From JANWKQ01 sp964624635 (GTDB lineage: Bacteria; Bacteroidota; Bacteroidia; CAIKAF01), in contig CAZUXM010000052.1 of NCBI GenBank assembly GCA_964624635.1, positions 1 to 18,953 on the forward strand: a stretch of 18,953 nt of DNA, written 5' to 3'. The position numbers and the translations under genes are program-made. This document shows positions 1 through 8,111 of this stretch, one piece after another; position 1 is the stretch's first letter; each line of letters begins with the position of its first letter. Below the pieces are notes generated by a model. The model did not search any database. It had not been told where the DNA came from and saw only the letters and a list, made by a program, of their open reading frames with translations.

Positions 1-435
1 AATTGAACTTTCTACCTGTTTATTGAAATACTCAGATAATGCTTTTTCACCGGCATGCCCAAAAGGAGGATTGCCAATATCATGTGCCAGAGAGGCTGCT
101 GCCACGATGGCCCCAAAATCAAATTCTGTATAGCCGGCATCTTTTAATTCAGGATGAGAGTTAACTATATGTTTGCCCGCCAGTTTCCCTAAACTTCTTC
201 CAACTACAGATACTTCTAAACTATGGGTTAAGCGAGTATGTACAAAATCATGTTCAGGTAAAGGAACTACTTGTGTTTTATCTTGTAATCTGCGAAAAGG
301 GTAGGAGAAGATAATCCTATCGTAATCCACTTCAAATTCACTTCGGCTAACAGGTTTCCCATCCAGTGGGATGTATTTTTTTTCGTTACCTAATCTTTTA
401 TGACTTAATAATTCAATCCAATTCATCTCATTCAT
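1..435 (-). CDS. dgt: Deoxyguanosinetriphosphate triphosphohydrolase, C-terminus cut by window edge
   Basis: The first 145 residues of a dGTP triphosphohydrolase, which splits dGTP into deoxyguanosine and triphosphate and helps set dNTP pools in the cytosol. Reading the minus strand from 435 gives an uninterrupted frame to base 1. The HD-superfamily metal and active-site residues are visible: H66-T-R-L-T-H71 early on, the H118-D119 pair in AHDIGNPPFGHAGE, then H127 and E130. The N-terminal FSYPFRRLQDKTQV stretch (43-56) is also typical of Dgt. The ATG at 433-435 overlaps the TGA of the upstream rsmE as ATGA, which favours this start and suggests translational coupling; an in-frame ATG at 424-426 (residue 4) is the alternative. 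The remaining two thirds or so of the protein lies outside the window. The family assignment is secure; exact substrate preference (dGTP or broader dNTP) cannot be read from this part. Confidence 0.93.
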   Translation of the reverse strand, partial: MNEMNWIELLSHKRLGNEKKYIPLDGKPVSRSEFEVDYDRIIFSYPFRRLQDKTQVVPLPEHDFVHTRLTHSLEVSVVGRSLGKLAGKHIVNSHPELKDAGYTEFDFGAIVAAASLAHDIGNPPFGHAGEKALSEYFNKQVESSI

Positions 436-1136
436 TGCGTTTTTGTATTAATCCAATACATCCAATTAACAGATGCAAGTGCCGCAGTTTCAGTGCGTAA
501 TCTTGAGCGCCCCAGGCTAATTGATATTCGCCCTAATTGTTCTGCTTTTTTCACTTCTTCAGGGGTAAAATCACCTTCCGGACCTATAAAAATATGGGTA
601 GATGGCTGAATATTTACCTCAGTAATCAGGGTTTTATCACCCTCATTACAATGAGCTATTAATATATTTCCATTTGGTACATTTTTAAAAGCATCTTCCA
701 ATTTAATAAGGTCATTTACCTTAGGTAGCCATGCTTTTAAACTTTGTTTGGTGGCCGAAAGCACTGTGGAGGCTAATCTATCGATCCGTATGTTTTTACG
801 TTCGGTTCTTTGGGTAATAATAGGTGTAAAAGAGGTCAATCCAAACTCCACCGCTTTTTCTAACATCCACTCCATACGATCAGCATGCTTTGTTAAGGCA
901 ACGTATAGATGCATTTCATGTGAAGGTTTTGGCTGGGTTATAAAACTATTGATTTGAACTGTGGTCTTTTTGTCGTGAGCTACTGTAATCGTTCCGGTAT
1001 ATATGTTTCCATGCCCATCTGTTACTTGAATTTCTTTACCCGCCTTCATCCGCAAAACACGAATACAATGACTGCTTTCCTGTTCAGGGAGGGTAATAGT
1101 ACCATTAGTCACATCGTTACTATAAAATAGCTGCAT
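432..1136 (-). CDS. rsmE: 16S rRNA (uracil(1498)-N(3))-methyltransferase RsmE
   Basis: Cytosolic SPOUT-class methyltransferase that uses S-adenosylmethionine to N3-methylate U1498 of 16S rRNA in the 30S subunit. At 234 residues it has normal family length. An N-terminal PUA-like segment (about 1-70, with H23 and the RVLRM motif at 26-30) precedes the knotted SPOUT domain. That domain shows the EKAVEFG segment (93-99), the QRTER motif (109-113), the cofactor loop IGPEGDFT (184-191) and the C-terminal knot LGRSRLRTETAA (208-219). The start is the ATG at 1134-1136. The gene's TGA overlaps the dgt ATG by four bases, so the two probably form one transcript. It is divergent from the oxidase gene at 1210, with 73 bp between them. 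Identification rests on multiple family motifs and is firm. Confidence 0.96.
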   Translation of the reverse strand: MQLFYSNDVTNGTITLPEQESSHCIRVLRMKAGKEIQVTDGHGNIYTGTITVAHDKKTTVQINSFITQPKPSHEMHLYVALTKHADRMEWMLEKAVEFGLTSFTPIITQRTERKNIRIDRLASTVLSATKQSLKAWLPKVNDLIKLEDAFKNVPNGNILIAHCNEGDKTLITEVNIQPSTHIFIGPEGDFTPEEVKKAEQLGRISISLGRSRLRTETAALASVNWMYWINTKTQ

Positions 1137-1209
1137 AACAGCACAAAAATGTGGTTTTTATTTATTCCAATCTCATCATATTTGATATTTTTACCACCAA
1201 CATTTAATT

Positions 1210-2499
1210 ATGAGCATTAGAATTCAGAATTGGGGTAGAAGTCAGGATTTTCAGGCAGGACGTGTATTGTACCCTCATTCTGAGGACGAGATATTAACCA
1301 TTCTTGCAAATGCTACCGCAAATAATAAAAATGTAAGAACTATTGGATCAGGTCATAGTTGGACAGGACTCATCGTTACCAATGATATTCTGGTTTCACT
1401 AGATGAATGGCAGGGTATCATTTCGGTTGATCCTCATGGTAAATGGGTAGAAGTAAAGAGTGGTACTAAGTTGTTGAAGTTGGGAAATGACCTTTGGGCT
1501 TTAGGTTATTCTATGGAAAACCTAGGGGATATAGATGTACAATCCATTGCAGGAGCTTTAAATACAGGTACGCATGGGACCGGAAGAGACTTTGGGACGT
1601 TAGCAACGCAGATTCATTCATTAACCATTGCTCTACCTACAGGTGACCTCGTTGAAGTGAGTGAAACGGAAAACAGAGACCTTTTCAAAGCTGCACAAGT
1701 TTCGTTGGGAGCTTTGGGGATCATCACCAGATATAAACTCAAAGTAGTGAAAGCATTTTACCTTGAGTACACCTCAAAATTGGGTAAAGTAAAAGATGCC
1801 GTTGATAACTTTGACAAATACAATAACGAATACCGTAATTATGAGTTTTATTGGTTTCCATATACTGAAGAAGTTCAGTTAAAATTGGTAAATCAAACCA
1901 TTAAGCCAGTGGCTGATGGAGGAATCATGCGTGATTTTAATGATGTGGTGATTGAAAATTTAGGGTACTATGTATTAAGTGAATGGAGTAGAACCCATAA
2001 AAACTTTTATAAACCATTTTCACGATTCAGTGCCAGAGGAGTACCTAAGGGAACCTGGAGAAACCATTCCAACAAAATATTTGCTACCAAACGTTGGGTT
2101 AGGTTTAAGGAAATGGAATACAACGTTCCTAAAGAACTGTTTCATGAATGTTTTAACGAAATCATGGATACCATTCATAAACGTGATTTCAGGGTGCACA
2201 TGCCGTTGGAAGTTCGGTATGTAAAAGGGGATGATATTATGATTTCCCCAGCCTCAGGGCGTGATGCAGTTTATATGGCGGTACATCAATACGACGGAAT
2301 GGATTACCAGGAATACTTTAAAACCATTGAAGAAATTTTCTGGAAATACGATGGCAGACCCCATTTTGGTAAAATGAATACCATGAAAAAGGAACAATTT
2401 CAAAAAACGTATCCTAACTGGGACAAATTCTGTTCTATTCAAAAACAATGTGATCCAAAAGGGATTATGTTGAATGATTATTTGAGGAGTATTTTATAG
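1210..2499 (+). CDS. FAD-binding oxidase of the D-arabinono-1,4-lactone oxidase / alditol oxidase family
   Basis: 429-residue VAO-type flavoenzyme. The FAD-binding half (about 1-180) includes the GSGHSW motif at 46-51, whose H49 is in the position that carries covalent FAD in this family, and the nucleotide-binding run GALNTGTHGTGRDFG (115-129). The C-terminal half matches the ALO domain, ending with P-H-F-G-K (384-388; His and Lys are active-site positions in alditol oxidase) and DPKG (415-418) near the C-terminus. Known members oxidise sugar lactones (L-gulono- or D-arabinono-1,4-lactone) or alditols, passing electrons to oxygen or another acceptor; the substrate here cannot be decided. No signal peptide is seen, so it is probably cytosolic. 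It starts at ATG 1210, ends with TAG, and its neighbours give no pathway clue. Confidence 0.88.
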   Translation: MSIRIQNWGRSQDFQAGRVLYPHSEDEILTILANATANNKNVRTIGSGHSWTGLIVTNDILVSLDEWQGIISVDPHGKWVEVKSGTKLLKLGNDLWALGYSMENLGDIDVQSIAGALNTGTHGTGRDFGTLATQIHSLTIALPTGDLVEVSETENRDLFKAAQVSLGALGIITRYKLKVVKAFYLEYTSKLGKVKDAVDNFDKYNNEYRNYEFYWFPYTEEVQLKLVNQTIKPVADGGIMRDFNDVVIENLGYYVLSEWSRTHKNFYKPFSRFSARGVPKGTWRNHSNKIFATKRWVRFKEMEYNVPKELFHECFNEIMDTIHKRDFRVHMPLEVRYVKGDDIMISPASGRDAVYMAVHQYDGMDYQEYFKTIEEIFWKYDGRPHFGKMNTMKKEQFQKTYPNWDKFCSIQKQCDPKGIMLNDYLRSIL

Positions 2500-2578
2500 C
2501 AATTTTTAGTATTTTATAATCACCTCTTGATTTTATAATATTTTGAGATTTCTTAAGTTACAGGTTCAAAATAAGTTT

Positions 2579-3094
2579 ATGAAATTGATATACACTCTTT
2601 TATTGTTTTTAATTGGGATAAATACATGGTCTCAAGACCCGCATCAGGTATATCAGAACTTCAATTTAAATTTTACTACAGCAGGACTAGGATCCAATAT
2701 GGGAAGTATGCAGCCAACATTTATTATAAATGGGCTAGACTACGTATATACATTTGATCAAAACAGTTACTACGGAGATAAAACGAAAGCACCTGATACC
2801 ATTTGCATTGGGGAACTGAGAATAACATCTGTTGACTCAATAATTAATTTAGTGAAATATTTGCCAGATAGTAGTATCAATGAATTCACAACTACAATGA
2901 GTGGAGCAGTACAATACTTTCTTATAAAAACTGAAACTATCTTTCAAACAATTAGCTTACATAATTCCACTCATCCAATTGCAGAAAAGATAGTCGACAT
3001 TTTAAATTCAAATATTCCTGCGGATAAGCCACGGTTATGGCTGTTTGATTATAATAAAAACAATGAATCGAAAAGAATAAATTATACCCGTTAA
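2579..3094 (+). CDS. Exported protein of unknown function, 171 residues
   Basis: I do not recognise this protein. I chose the ATG at 2579 because it begins a clear Sec signal peptide (M-K-L-I-Y-T-L-L-L-F-L-I-G-I-N-T-W-S-Q, cleavage likely after or near SQ); an in-frame TTG at 2543 would only add 12 residues ahead of it. The mature part is polar with several aromatic residues, has no lipobox, no repeated unit and no long hydrophobic segment after the signal, so it should be soluble in the periplasm or exported. The C-terminus is basic (NNESKRINYTR) and does not look like a T9SS sorting domain. It follows the oxidase by 79 bp of AT-rich DNA and meets the YCII-like gene tail to tail, the two stops sharing TTAA at 3091-3094. 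It may be lineage-specific. Confidence 0.7.
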   Translation: MKLIYTLLLFLIGINTWSQDPHQVYQNFNLNFTTAGLGSNMGSMQPTFIINGLDYVYTFDQNSYYGDKTKAPDTICIGELRITSVDSIINLVKYLPDSSINEFTTTMSGAVQYFLIKTETIFQTISLHNSTHPIAEKIVDILNSNIPADKPRLWLFDYNKNNESKRINYTR

Positions 3095-3474
3095 TCAGAG
3101 GTACTTAAACATCCCCCATAAAACACATCCAACTCAAATAGTTCAAACCTGAATAATTTGTTTTTTACTGAAATATCACCTTCCATTAGTAAATGAGCTG
3201 TTATCTCATCTTTGGATTGTATAATAATCATACCGGTATCAGCATATCTGCCACCGGTTACTATTACTTTATCTTTTCGTAAACTACTTAAGAATTTCGA
3301 ATGTTCATCAAAATATTTTTGATCGTAAAATTGTTTGGTTGTATCCCAGGCTTCTCCGTGGGTATAAAGTACTACAAAATATTTACTGAGGGTATCTTTT
3401 GTATTGGTCTGAGCTGATAATTTATGACCACAACAAAACACTATAATCCCTATAAAAACAATAAGTTTATTCAT
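3091..3474 (-). CDS. Exported YCII-related domain protein, 127 residues
   Basis: Small protein with an N-terminal signal peptide (M-N-K-L-I-V-F-I-G-I-I-V-F-C-C-G-H-K-L-S-A-Q) followed by about 100 residues resembling the YCII/dimeric ferredoxin-like fold. Supporting features are the opening strand YFVVLYTHGEAW, the helix with a conserved-looking His in YFDEHSKFLSSL, the glycine turn VTGGRYADTGMIII, and the closing strand FRFELFELDVF. YCII proteins are mostly cytosolic and of uncertain enzymatic function; export is the unusual point. The ATG at 3472-3474 was preferred because it opens directly into the signal peptide; a 30-residue upstream extension to 3564 has no such logic. The gene shares its TAA with the convergent gene through TTAA. 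The fold assignment is by pattern and is moderately sure; no function can be given. Confidence 0.72.
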   Translation of the reverse strand: MNKLIVFIGIIVFCCGHKLSAQTNTKDTLSKYFVVLYTHGEAWDTTKQFYDQKYFDEHSKFLSSLRKDKVIVTGGRYADTGMIIIQSKDEITAHLLMEGDISVKNKLFRFELFELDVFYGGCLSTSD

Positions 3475-3550
3475 ACATTCAAATATATAAGAAATGAATT
3501 GATTCGCCCCGGATAGGAGCGGCATTCTTGTTACTTGCTTTTTAGATAAC

Positions 3551-3563
3551 TGGTATAATACCA
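3551..3563. repeat. Small palindrome in the divergent intergenic region upstream of guaB
   Basis: The 224 bp between the YCII-like gene (minus) and guaB (plus) contain TGGTATAATACCA at 3551-3563, six-base arms around a single A. It could be an operator half-site pair, but only one copy is present and nothing ties it to a known regulator. Apart from this and the guaB -7 element I see nothing in the region. Confidence 0.3.
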
Positions 3564-3667
3564 ATTAGAAGCAAATATGAGGTAGTAACCAACAACTAAA
3601 TAGATAAAGCGAATAGCCGGTTTAGGCGGCCAAATCAAAACATAATTCTTAATTCAATAAATCTTCT

Positions 3668-3675
3668 TATATTTG
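3668..3675 (+). promoter_or_regulatory. Bacteroidetes-type -7 promoter element upstream of guaB
   Basis: TATATTTG at 3668-3675 fits the TAnnTTTG -7 consensus of Bacteroidetes sigma-ABfr promoters and lies 23 bp before the guaB ATG. The position expected for the -33 TTTG (about 3646-3649) reads TTCT, only a half match, so the call rests mainly on the -7 box and its position. Confidence 0.55.
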
Positions 3676-3698
3676 CACGCAATTTAATCAAATTGCAC

Positions 3699-5174
3699 AT
3701 GGAGCTCTCCAAATTCGCTGGCGAAGGCCTTACTTTCGATGATGTATTAGTTATCCCTGCTTACTCTGAGGTGTTACCACATCAGGTAAATGTTTCCAGT
3801 AGATTCACCTCTGCTATCAGCATTAATGTACCCATGTGTTCTGCAGCTATGGACACCGTAACGGAAGCTGAACTAGCCATTGCTATGGCGCAGGAAGGCG
3901 GAATAGGGGTTTTACATAAAAACATGACCATCGAAGCACAAGCTTTAATGGTTCGTAAAGTAAAACGTGCCGAAAGCGGCATGATCATTGACCCTGTTAC
4001 ACTTAATAGTGATGCTGTAGTGGCGGATGCATTGCAAATGATGAAGGAATACAGCATTGGCGGTATCCCAGTGGTTGATAAAGACAAGAAGTTAGTGGGT
4101 ATTGTTACCAATCGTGATCTTCGTTTTGAAAAAAACATGAACAAGGCTATCAATGATGTGATGACCAAAGAAAATCTGATCGTTACAAAAGAGGCTACTG
4201 ATCTTTTAAAAGCCGAAGAGATTCTACAAAACTATAAGATTGAAAAATTACCTGTAGTTGATAAAACCAATAAACTGATTGGACTAATTACCTATAAAGA
4301 CATTATAAAAATGAAAGCTCGTCCCAATGCATGCAAAGATGAATTGGGTCGGCTAAGAGTGGCAGCGGCTGTAGGAGTTGGTAAAGATACTATTGAGAGA
4401 ATTACGGCTTTGGTCAATGCAGGCGTTGATGCTGTGGTTATCGATACTGCTCATGGACATAGTAAAGGTGTAATTGATATGGTAAAAGAAACTCGTAAAA
4501 CCTTTCCTAAATTACAGATAGTGGCTGGTAATATTGCTACCGGTTCAGCAGCTGTTGAATTAGCTAAAGCCGGGGCAAATGGGGTAAAAGTAGGTATTGG
4601 TCCGGGCTCAATATGTACTACTCGTATTGTAGCAGGTATTGGGGTGCCTCAATTATCAGCGGTAATGAATGTTGTTGAAGGTTTACGTGCCGAAGGTTTT
4701 GATATTCCTGTGATTGCTGATGGAGGTATTCGTTTTAGCGGGGATATTGTAAAAGCCATTGTAGCAGGAGCGGATTGTGTTATGATGGGTTCGATGTTTG
4801 CAGGAACTGAGGAATCTCCGGGAGAAACCATCATATTTGAGGGTCGTAAGTTTAAAACATACCGTGGTATGGGTTCCATTGAGGCGATGAGTAAGGGAAG
4901 TAAAGACCGTTATTTTCAGGCAGAAACTACTGATGATAAGAAGTTGGTGCCTGAAGGTATTGTAGGTAGGGTGCCGTTTAAAGGCTCATTAGGGGAGGTG
5001 ATTTACCAACTCATTGGTGGTTTAAGAGCAGGTATGGGCTACAGTGGGGCTGGAAGCATTGATACACTTAAAAAGGCTCAATTCATTAGAATTACCAATG
5101 CAGGGGTGATTGAAAGTCATCCACATAATATTACCATTACCAGAGAGGCCCCTAACTATAGTCGTAAGAATTAA
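3699..5174 (+). CDS. guaB: Inosine-5'-monophosphate dehydrogenase
   Basis: IMPDH oxidises IMP to XMP with NAD+, the committed step of GMP synthesis in the cytosol. The 491-residue length is normal. A (beta/alpha)8 barrel (residues 1-95 and 206-491) is interrupted by two CBS domains at roughly 96-205, the regulatory adenine/guanine nucleotide-binding module. Catalytic C306 lies in GPGSICTT (301-308), the IMP phosphate-binding region follows (DGGIRFSGD, 341-349), and the mobile flap with the general-base Arg-Tyr pair is R-G-M-G-S-I...S-K-D-R-Y-F (389-406). The start is ATG 3699; an in-frame TTG two codons earlier is less likely. A TAnnTTTG element lies just upstream. The parvulin operon follows after 102 bp with its own promoter. 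Identification is certain. Confidence 0.98.
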   Translation: MELSKFAGEGLTFDDVLVIPAYSEVLPHQVNVSSRFTSAISINVPMCSAAMDTVTEAELAIAMAQEGGIGVLHKNMTIEAQALMVRKVKRAESGMIIDPVTLNSDAVVADALQMMKEYSIGGIPVVDKDKKLVGIVTNRDLRFEKNMNKAINDVMTKENLIVTKEATDLLKAEEILQNYKIEKLPVVDKTNKLIGLITYKDIIKMKARPNACKDELGRLRVAAAVGVGKDTIERITALVNAGVDAVVIDTAHGHSKGVIDMVKETRKTFPKLQIVAGNIATGSAAVELAKAGANGVKVGIGPGSICTTRIVAGIGVPQLSAVMNVVEGLRAEGFDIPVIADGGIRFSGDIVKAIVAGADCVMMGSMFAGTEESPGETIIFEGRKFKTYRGMGSIEAMSKGSKDRYFQAETTDDKKLVPEGIVGRVPFKGSLGEVIYQLIGGLRAGMGYSGAGSIDTLKKAQFIRITNAGVIESHPHNITITREAPNYSRKN

Positions 5175-5217
5175 TCTACGTTAACAGGATTTTAAATCCC
5201 GAAAACTGACTCAACGT

Positions 5218-5247
5218 TTTGGGTTAAGAACTATTTGGATATTTTTG
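5218..5247 (+). promoter_or_regulatory. Promoter of the periplasmic folding-factor operon
   Basis: TTTG at 5218-5221, an 18-bp spacer, then TATTTTTG at 5240-5247. Both boxes fit the Bacteroidetes -33 (TTTG) and -7 (TAnnTTTG) consensus with acceptable spacing, and the -7 box ends 29 bp before the ATG at 5277. It is the best promoter match I found in the window and implies the operon can be transcribed apart from guaB. Confidence 0.65.
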
Positions 5248-5276
5248 TCAACTAATTGAATACAAGTTTTATTTAC

Positions 5277-7241
5277 ATGAAAAGATATATCAGACGATCG
5301 TTATTAGCAACCGGGGCATTTATTGGTTTATTAAGTACAACAATAGCACAGACATCAGACCCTGTGTTAATGACTGTTGGAGATGAGAAAATCACTCTAT
5401 CAGAATTCAAATATATTTTTAGCAAGAATAATACTGACGCTAAGATTACAAAAGAGTCATTAGATGAATACATGGATCTTTTTGTAAAATTTAAGCTGAA
5501 AGTTAAAGAAGCCAAAGATTTGAAAATGGATACTGTAGCTTCATTTAGAAATGAACTAACAGGATATGTTGAACAATTGGCACAACCATACCTTAAAGAT
5601 AAAGCTACCGAAGATGTATTTATCAAAGAAATCTATGACAGATCAAAAACCGATATCAAAATACGTCATATATTAATTCCACTTCCTGCATGTCCAACAC
5701 CTGCTGATACTTTGGCTGCATAGAATAACATAACTAAAATTCGTAAAGACATTCTTAAATCTAAAAATTTTGAAGATGCAGCAAAAAAATATTCTAAAGA
5801 TTCAACATCAGCAGTCAATGGTGGTTTATTAGGATATTTCTCTACAATGGTTTTATTCTATCCGTTTGAATCAGCTGCTTATTCCTTAAAACAAGGTGAA
5901 ATTTCAAATCCTATAAGATCAAGTCAAGGGTATCATATTATAAAAGTTGATGAAAGTCGCCCGGCAAGAGGTAAAGTTAAAGTGGCTCATGTTTTTATTC
6001 GTGCTGAAAAAAAGGATGAAGCAGGTAGCAAAAAAGCAAAAGCTCGTATTGATGAGGCTTATGCAAAATTGAATAATAAAGAAGAATGGGCCTCCATTTG
6101 TAAAACCTACTCAGAAGATACAAAAACTGCTGCTACAGGTGGAGAATTGCCGGAATTTGGAATTAATCAAATGGTGCAGGAATTTGAAGATGCTGCTTTT
6201 GGGTTAAAAAACATTGGGGATTATTCCGTTCCATTTCAATCACCTTATGGATTCCATATATTAAAACTAGTAAGCAAATCAAAAGAACAAACTTTTGATG
6301 ATGCTAAAGGAGAATTAGAAAAATCCTTTTCTAAAAGCAAGAGATTTGATTATGTGAAACGTGCTTTTGTAGAAAAACTAAAAAAGGACTATACCTATAC
6401 TGAAAATAAAGACTTCTTAAAAAAATTAGAAGAATCTGCTATCAAAAATAAAATGAACCTTGATAGAGCTGAATTGAACAAATTCAGAGATATTACAATG
6501 TTTACCTTTAAAGGAGGAGACGTAAAAAGTAATGAATTAATTAGTTCAGTTACCGATAAATTACCTGAAGGTAAAACTGTTGATTTTTGTACATTTAAAA
6601 AGAAAAATTACGATGAATTTGTATCTCAAAAAATGTTAAGCTATAAAAAATCACAATTACCTAGTGAAAATATCGACTTTAAAATGTTGGTGAATGAATA
6701 TACCGAAGGTATTTTGTTATTTAATTTAATGGATCAAAATGTATGGAGTAAATCAGTAAAAGATACTACAGGTTTAAAAGCTTACCATGAGAAAAATAAA
6801 CAAAATTACATGTGGGGCGAAAGAGCTGAAACCTATATTGTAGACTGTAAAAATGATGCTATTGAATTAGCAGCACGAAAACTGGCTCCAAAAGTATTAT
6901 CAGGGAAACTTACTAAAGACAAGTACCTCGCTACTTTAAATAAGAAGGTAAAAGACAATATTTTTATCATTGATGGATTATACAGTAAAAATGAAAATTC
7001 ATTGGTTGAAAATGTTGGTTTTAAAACGGGAATATCGTCTACTGAAAGAAAAGATGGCAAAACTCGTTTTGCTATTGTATATAAAATACGTACACCTGAA
7101 CCTAAAACGCTAAAAGAGGCTAAAGGATTGATTATCTCTGATTATCAAAATTATCTTGAAGAAGAGTGGATCAAGTCATTACGTGCCAAATATCCTGTGT
7201 CAGTAAACAAAGATGTATTATATTCTTTGATAACTAAATAA
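5277..7241 (+). pseudogene. Two-domain parvulin-type peptidyl-prolyl isomerase interrupted by an in-frame TAG
   Basis: Read through, this would be a 654-codon exported chaperone/prolyl isomerase of the SurA/PpiD type, acting on envelope proteins in the periplasm. It has a signal peptide (1-25, ending TTIAQ), a SurA-like N-terminal helical part (about 30-122), parvulin domain 1 (about 126-226, starting IKIRHILI with H131), parvulin domain 2 (about 234-334, AHVF to GFHILKLV), and a long lysine-rich C-terminal region. Codon 149 (5721-5723) is TAG, inside the first parvulin domain; the same frame is then open for 505 codons to the TAA at 7241. Homology to the parvulin fold continues directly on both sides without a shift, so this is a point nonsense change or a base error, not a fusion of two genes. 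A product of 148 residues, or reinitiation at ATG 5847, are alternatives. It heads a four-gene set, with 12 bp to the next gene. Confidence 0.85.
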
Positions 7242-7253
7242 TATCAGGTTTCA

Positions 7254-8111
7254 TTGAAAAGGATTTTCTTTATCTTTTCTGCTTGTGTTCTGCTTGCTTC
7301 CTGCGGATGGATCACAGGCAAGAAAAGGAAAGATAAAGAAGCTCTTGCTAAAGTGGGTGATAAATATTTATATATATCAGATATTGATCGTCTGATAGAG
7401 CCGGGTACTTCGGTAAAAGATAGCATTGCTAAAGTGAATCTTTTTGTTGAGAACTGGATTAAAACCGAACTCTTGGTTCAAAAGGCCGAAATGAACCTGA
7501 GTGATGACAAGAAGAACTTTGATGCCGAAGTAAATAATTTTAAAAACAGTTTACTCATTCATCGGTACCAAGAAAAAATAGTGGAGCAGTTATTGGATAC
7601 TACTGTTAATGAAGCAGATATACAGCAATATTATAAACAAAATAAACAGCAATTTATCTTACGAAGGAACCTGGTTAAGTCTTCATACATCATCTTTAGC
7701 AGAAATGCCAAAGATAAAGAGAAGGTGAAAACATGGTTTATGAGTGATAAGGAGGAGATGAAATCAAAACTTGCCAAATTCTGTAATGATAATGCCATGC
7801 AATTTCAATTAGCTGATACTTCATGGCAATTGATGGATGAATTGGAAAAAATTATACCTTTTGATTATAGCTCTCAAGAATCATTCCTTAGCCGCAACAA
7901 ATTTTATGAAACCCTTGATTCATCTATGGTTTACATGGTGAGAATTAAGGATTATAAGTCAAAGGAGGATATTTCGCCCATTGAGTTTGAACGTCCTGTT
8001 ATTAAAAGTTTAATCATCAATATACGAAAACAGGAAATTTTACGTAAAATGGAAGAAGATATATATCAAGAGGCGAAGGATAAGAAAACATTTCAAAATT
8101 TTGTACAATGA
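7254..8111 (+). CDS. Lipoprotein with SurA-like N-terminal region, lacking a recognisable parvulin domain
   Basis: 285-residue predicted SPII lipoprotein: a basic and hydrophobic start followed by the lipobox L-A-S-C with C17 as the lipidated residue. Residues about 28-125 resemble the N-terminal chaperone segment of SurA/PpiC-type proteins (LAKVGDKYLYISDIDRL, then an ENWIKTELLVQKAE helix). The rest (about 126-285) is helical and charged and includes a YYKQNKQQF-type motif common just before parvulin domains, but the H-I-L-I...G-F-H signature of parvulins is absent, so isomerase activity is doubtful. The start is TTG at 7254; no ATG is near. It is 12 bp after the interrupted parvulin gene and its TGA overlaps the next gene's ATG (8108-8111), so it is clearly part of the same operon. 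A role as a membrane-tethered partner or holdase in outer-membrane protein biogenesis is inference from context. Confidence 0.8.
   Translation: MKRIFFIFSACVLLASCGWITGKKRKDKEALAKVGDKYLYISDIDRLIEPGTSVKDSIAKVNLFVENWIKTELLVQKAEMNLSDDKKNFDAEVNNFKNSLLIHRYQEKIVEQLLDTTVNEADIQQYYKQNKQQFILRRNLVKSSYIIFSRNAKDKEKVKTWFMSDKEEMKSKLAKFCNDNAMQFQLADTSWQLMDELEKIIPFDYSSQESFLSRNKFYETLDSSMVYMVRIKDYKSKEDISPIEFERPVIKSLIINIRKQEILRKMEEDIYQEAKDKKTFQNFVQ

Noticed and set aside
1137..1209. Promoter for the oxidase gene (CATATTTG near 1177)
   Set aside because: One mismatch in the -7 box and no proper -33 box; too weak to list as a feature.
3782..4168. 128-codon open frame on the minus strand inside guaB
   Set aside because: Antisense shadow of guaB; composition is a by-product of the real frame.
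5198..5223. Possible guaB terminator hairpin (CCCGAAAAC paired with GTTTTGGG)
   Set aside because: The stem has a bulged base, a 9-base loop and no T tract, and it overlaps the -33 box of the downstream promoter.
5721..5723. TAG as a reassigned or recoded sense codon
   Set aside because: TAG is the terminal stop of several intact genes in the window (2497-2499, 12810-12812, 17205-17207), and no other conserved gene here has internal TAG, so genome-wide reassignment is not supported.
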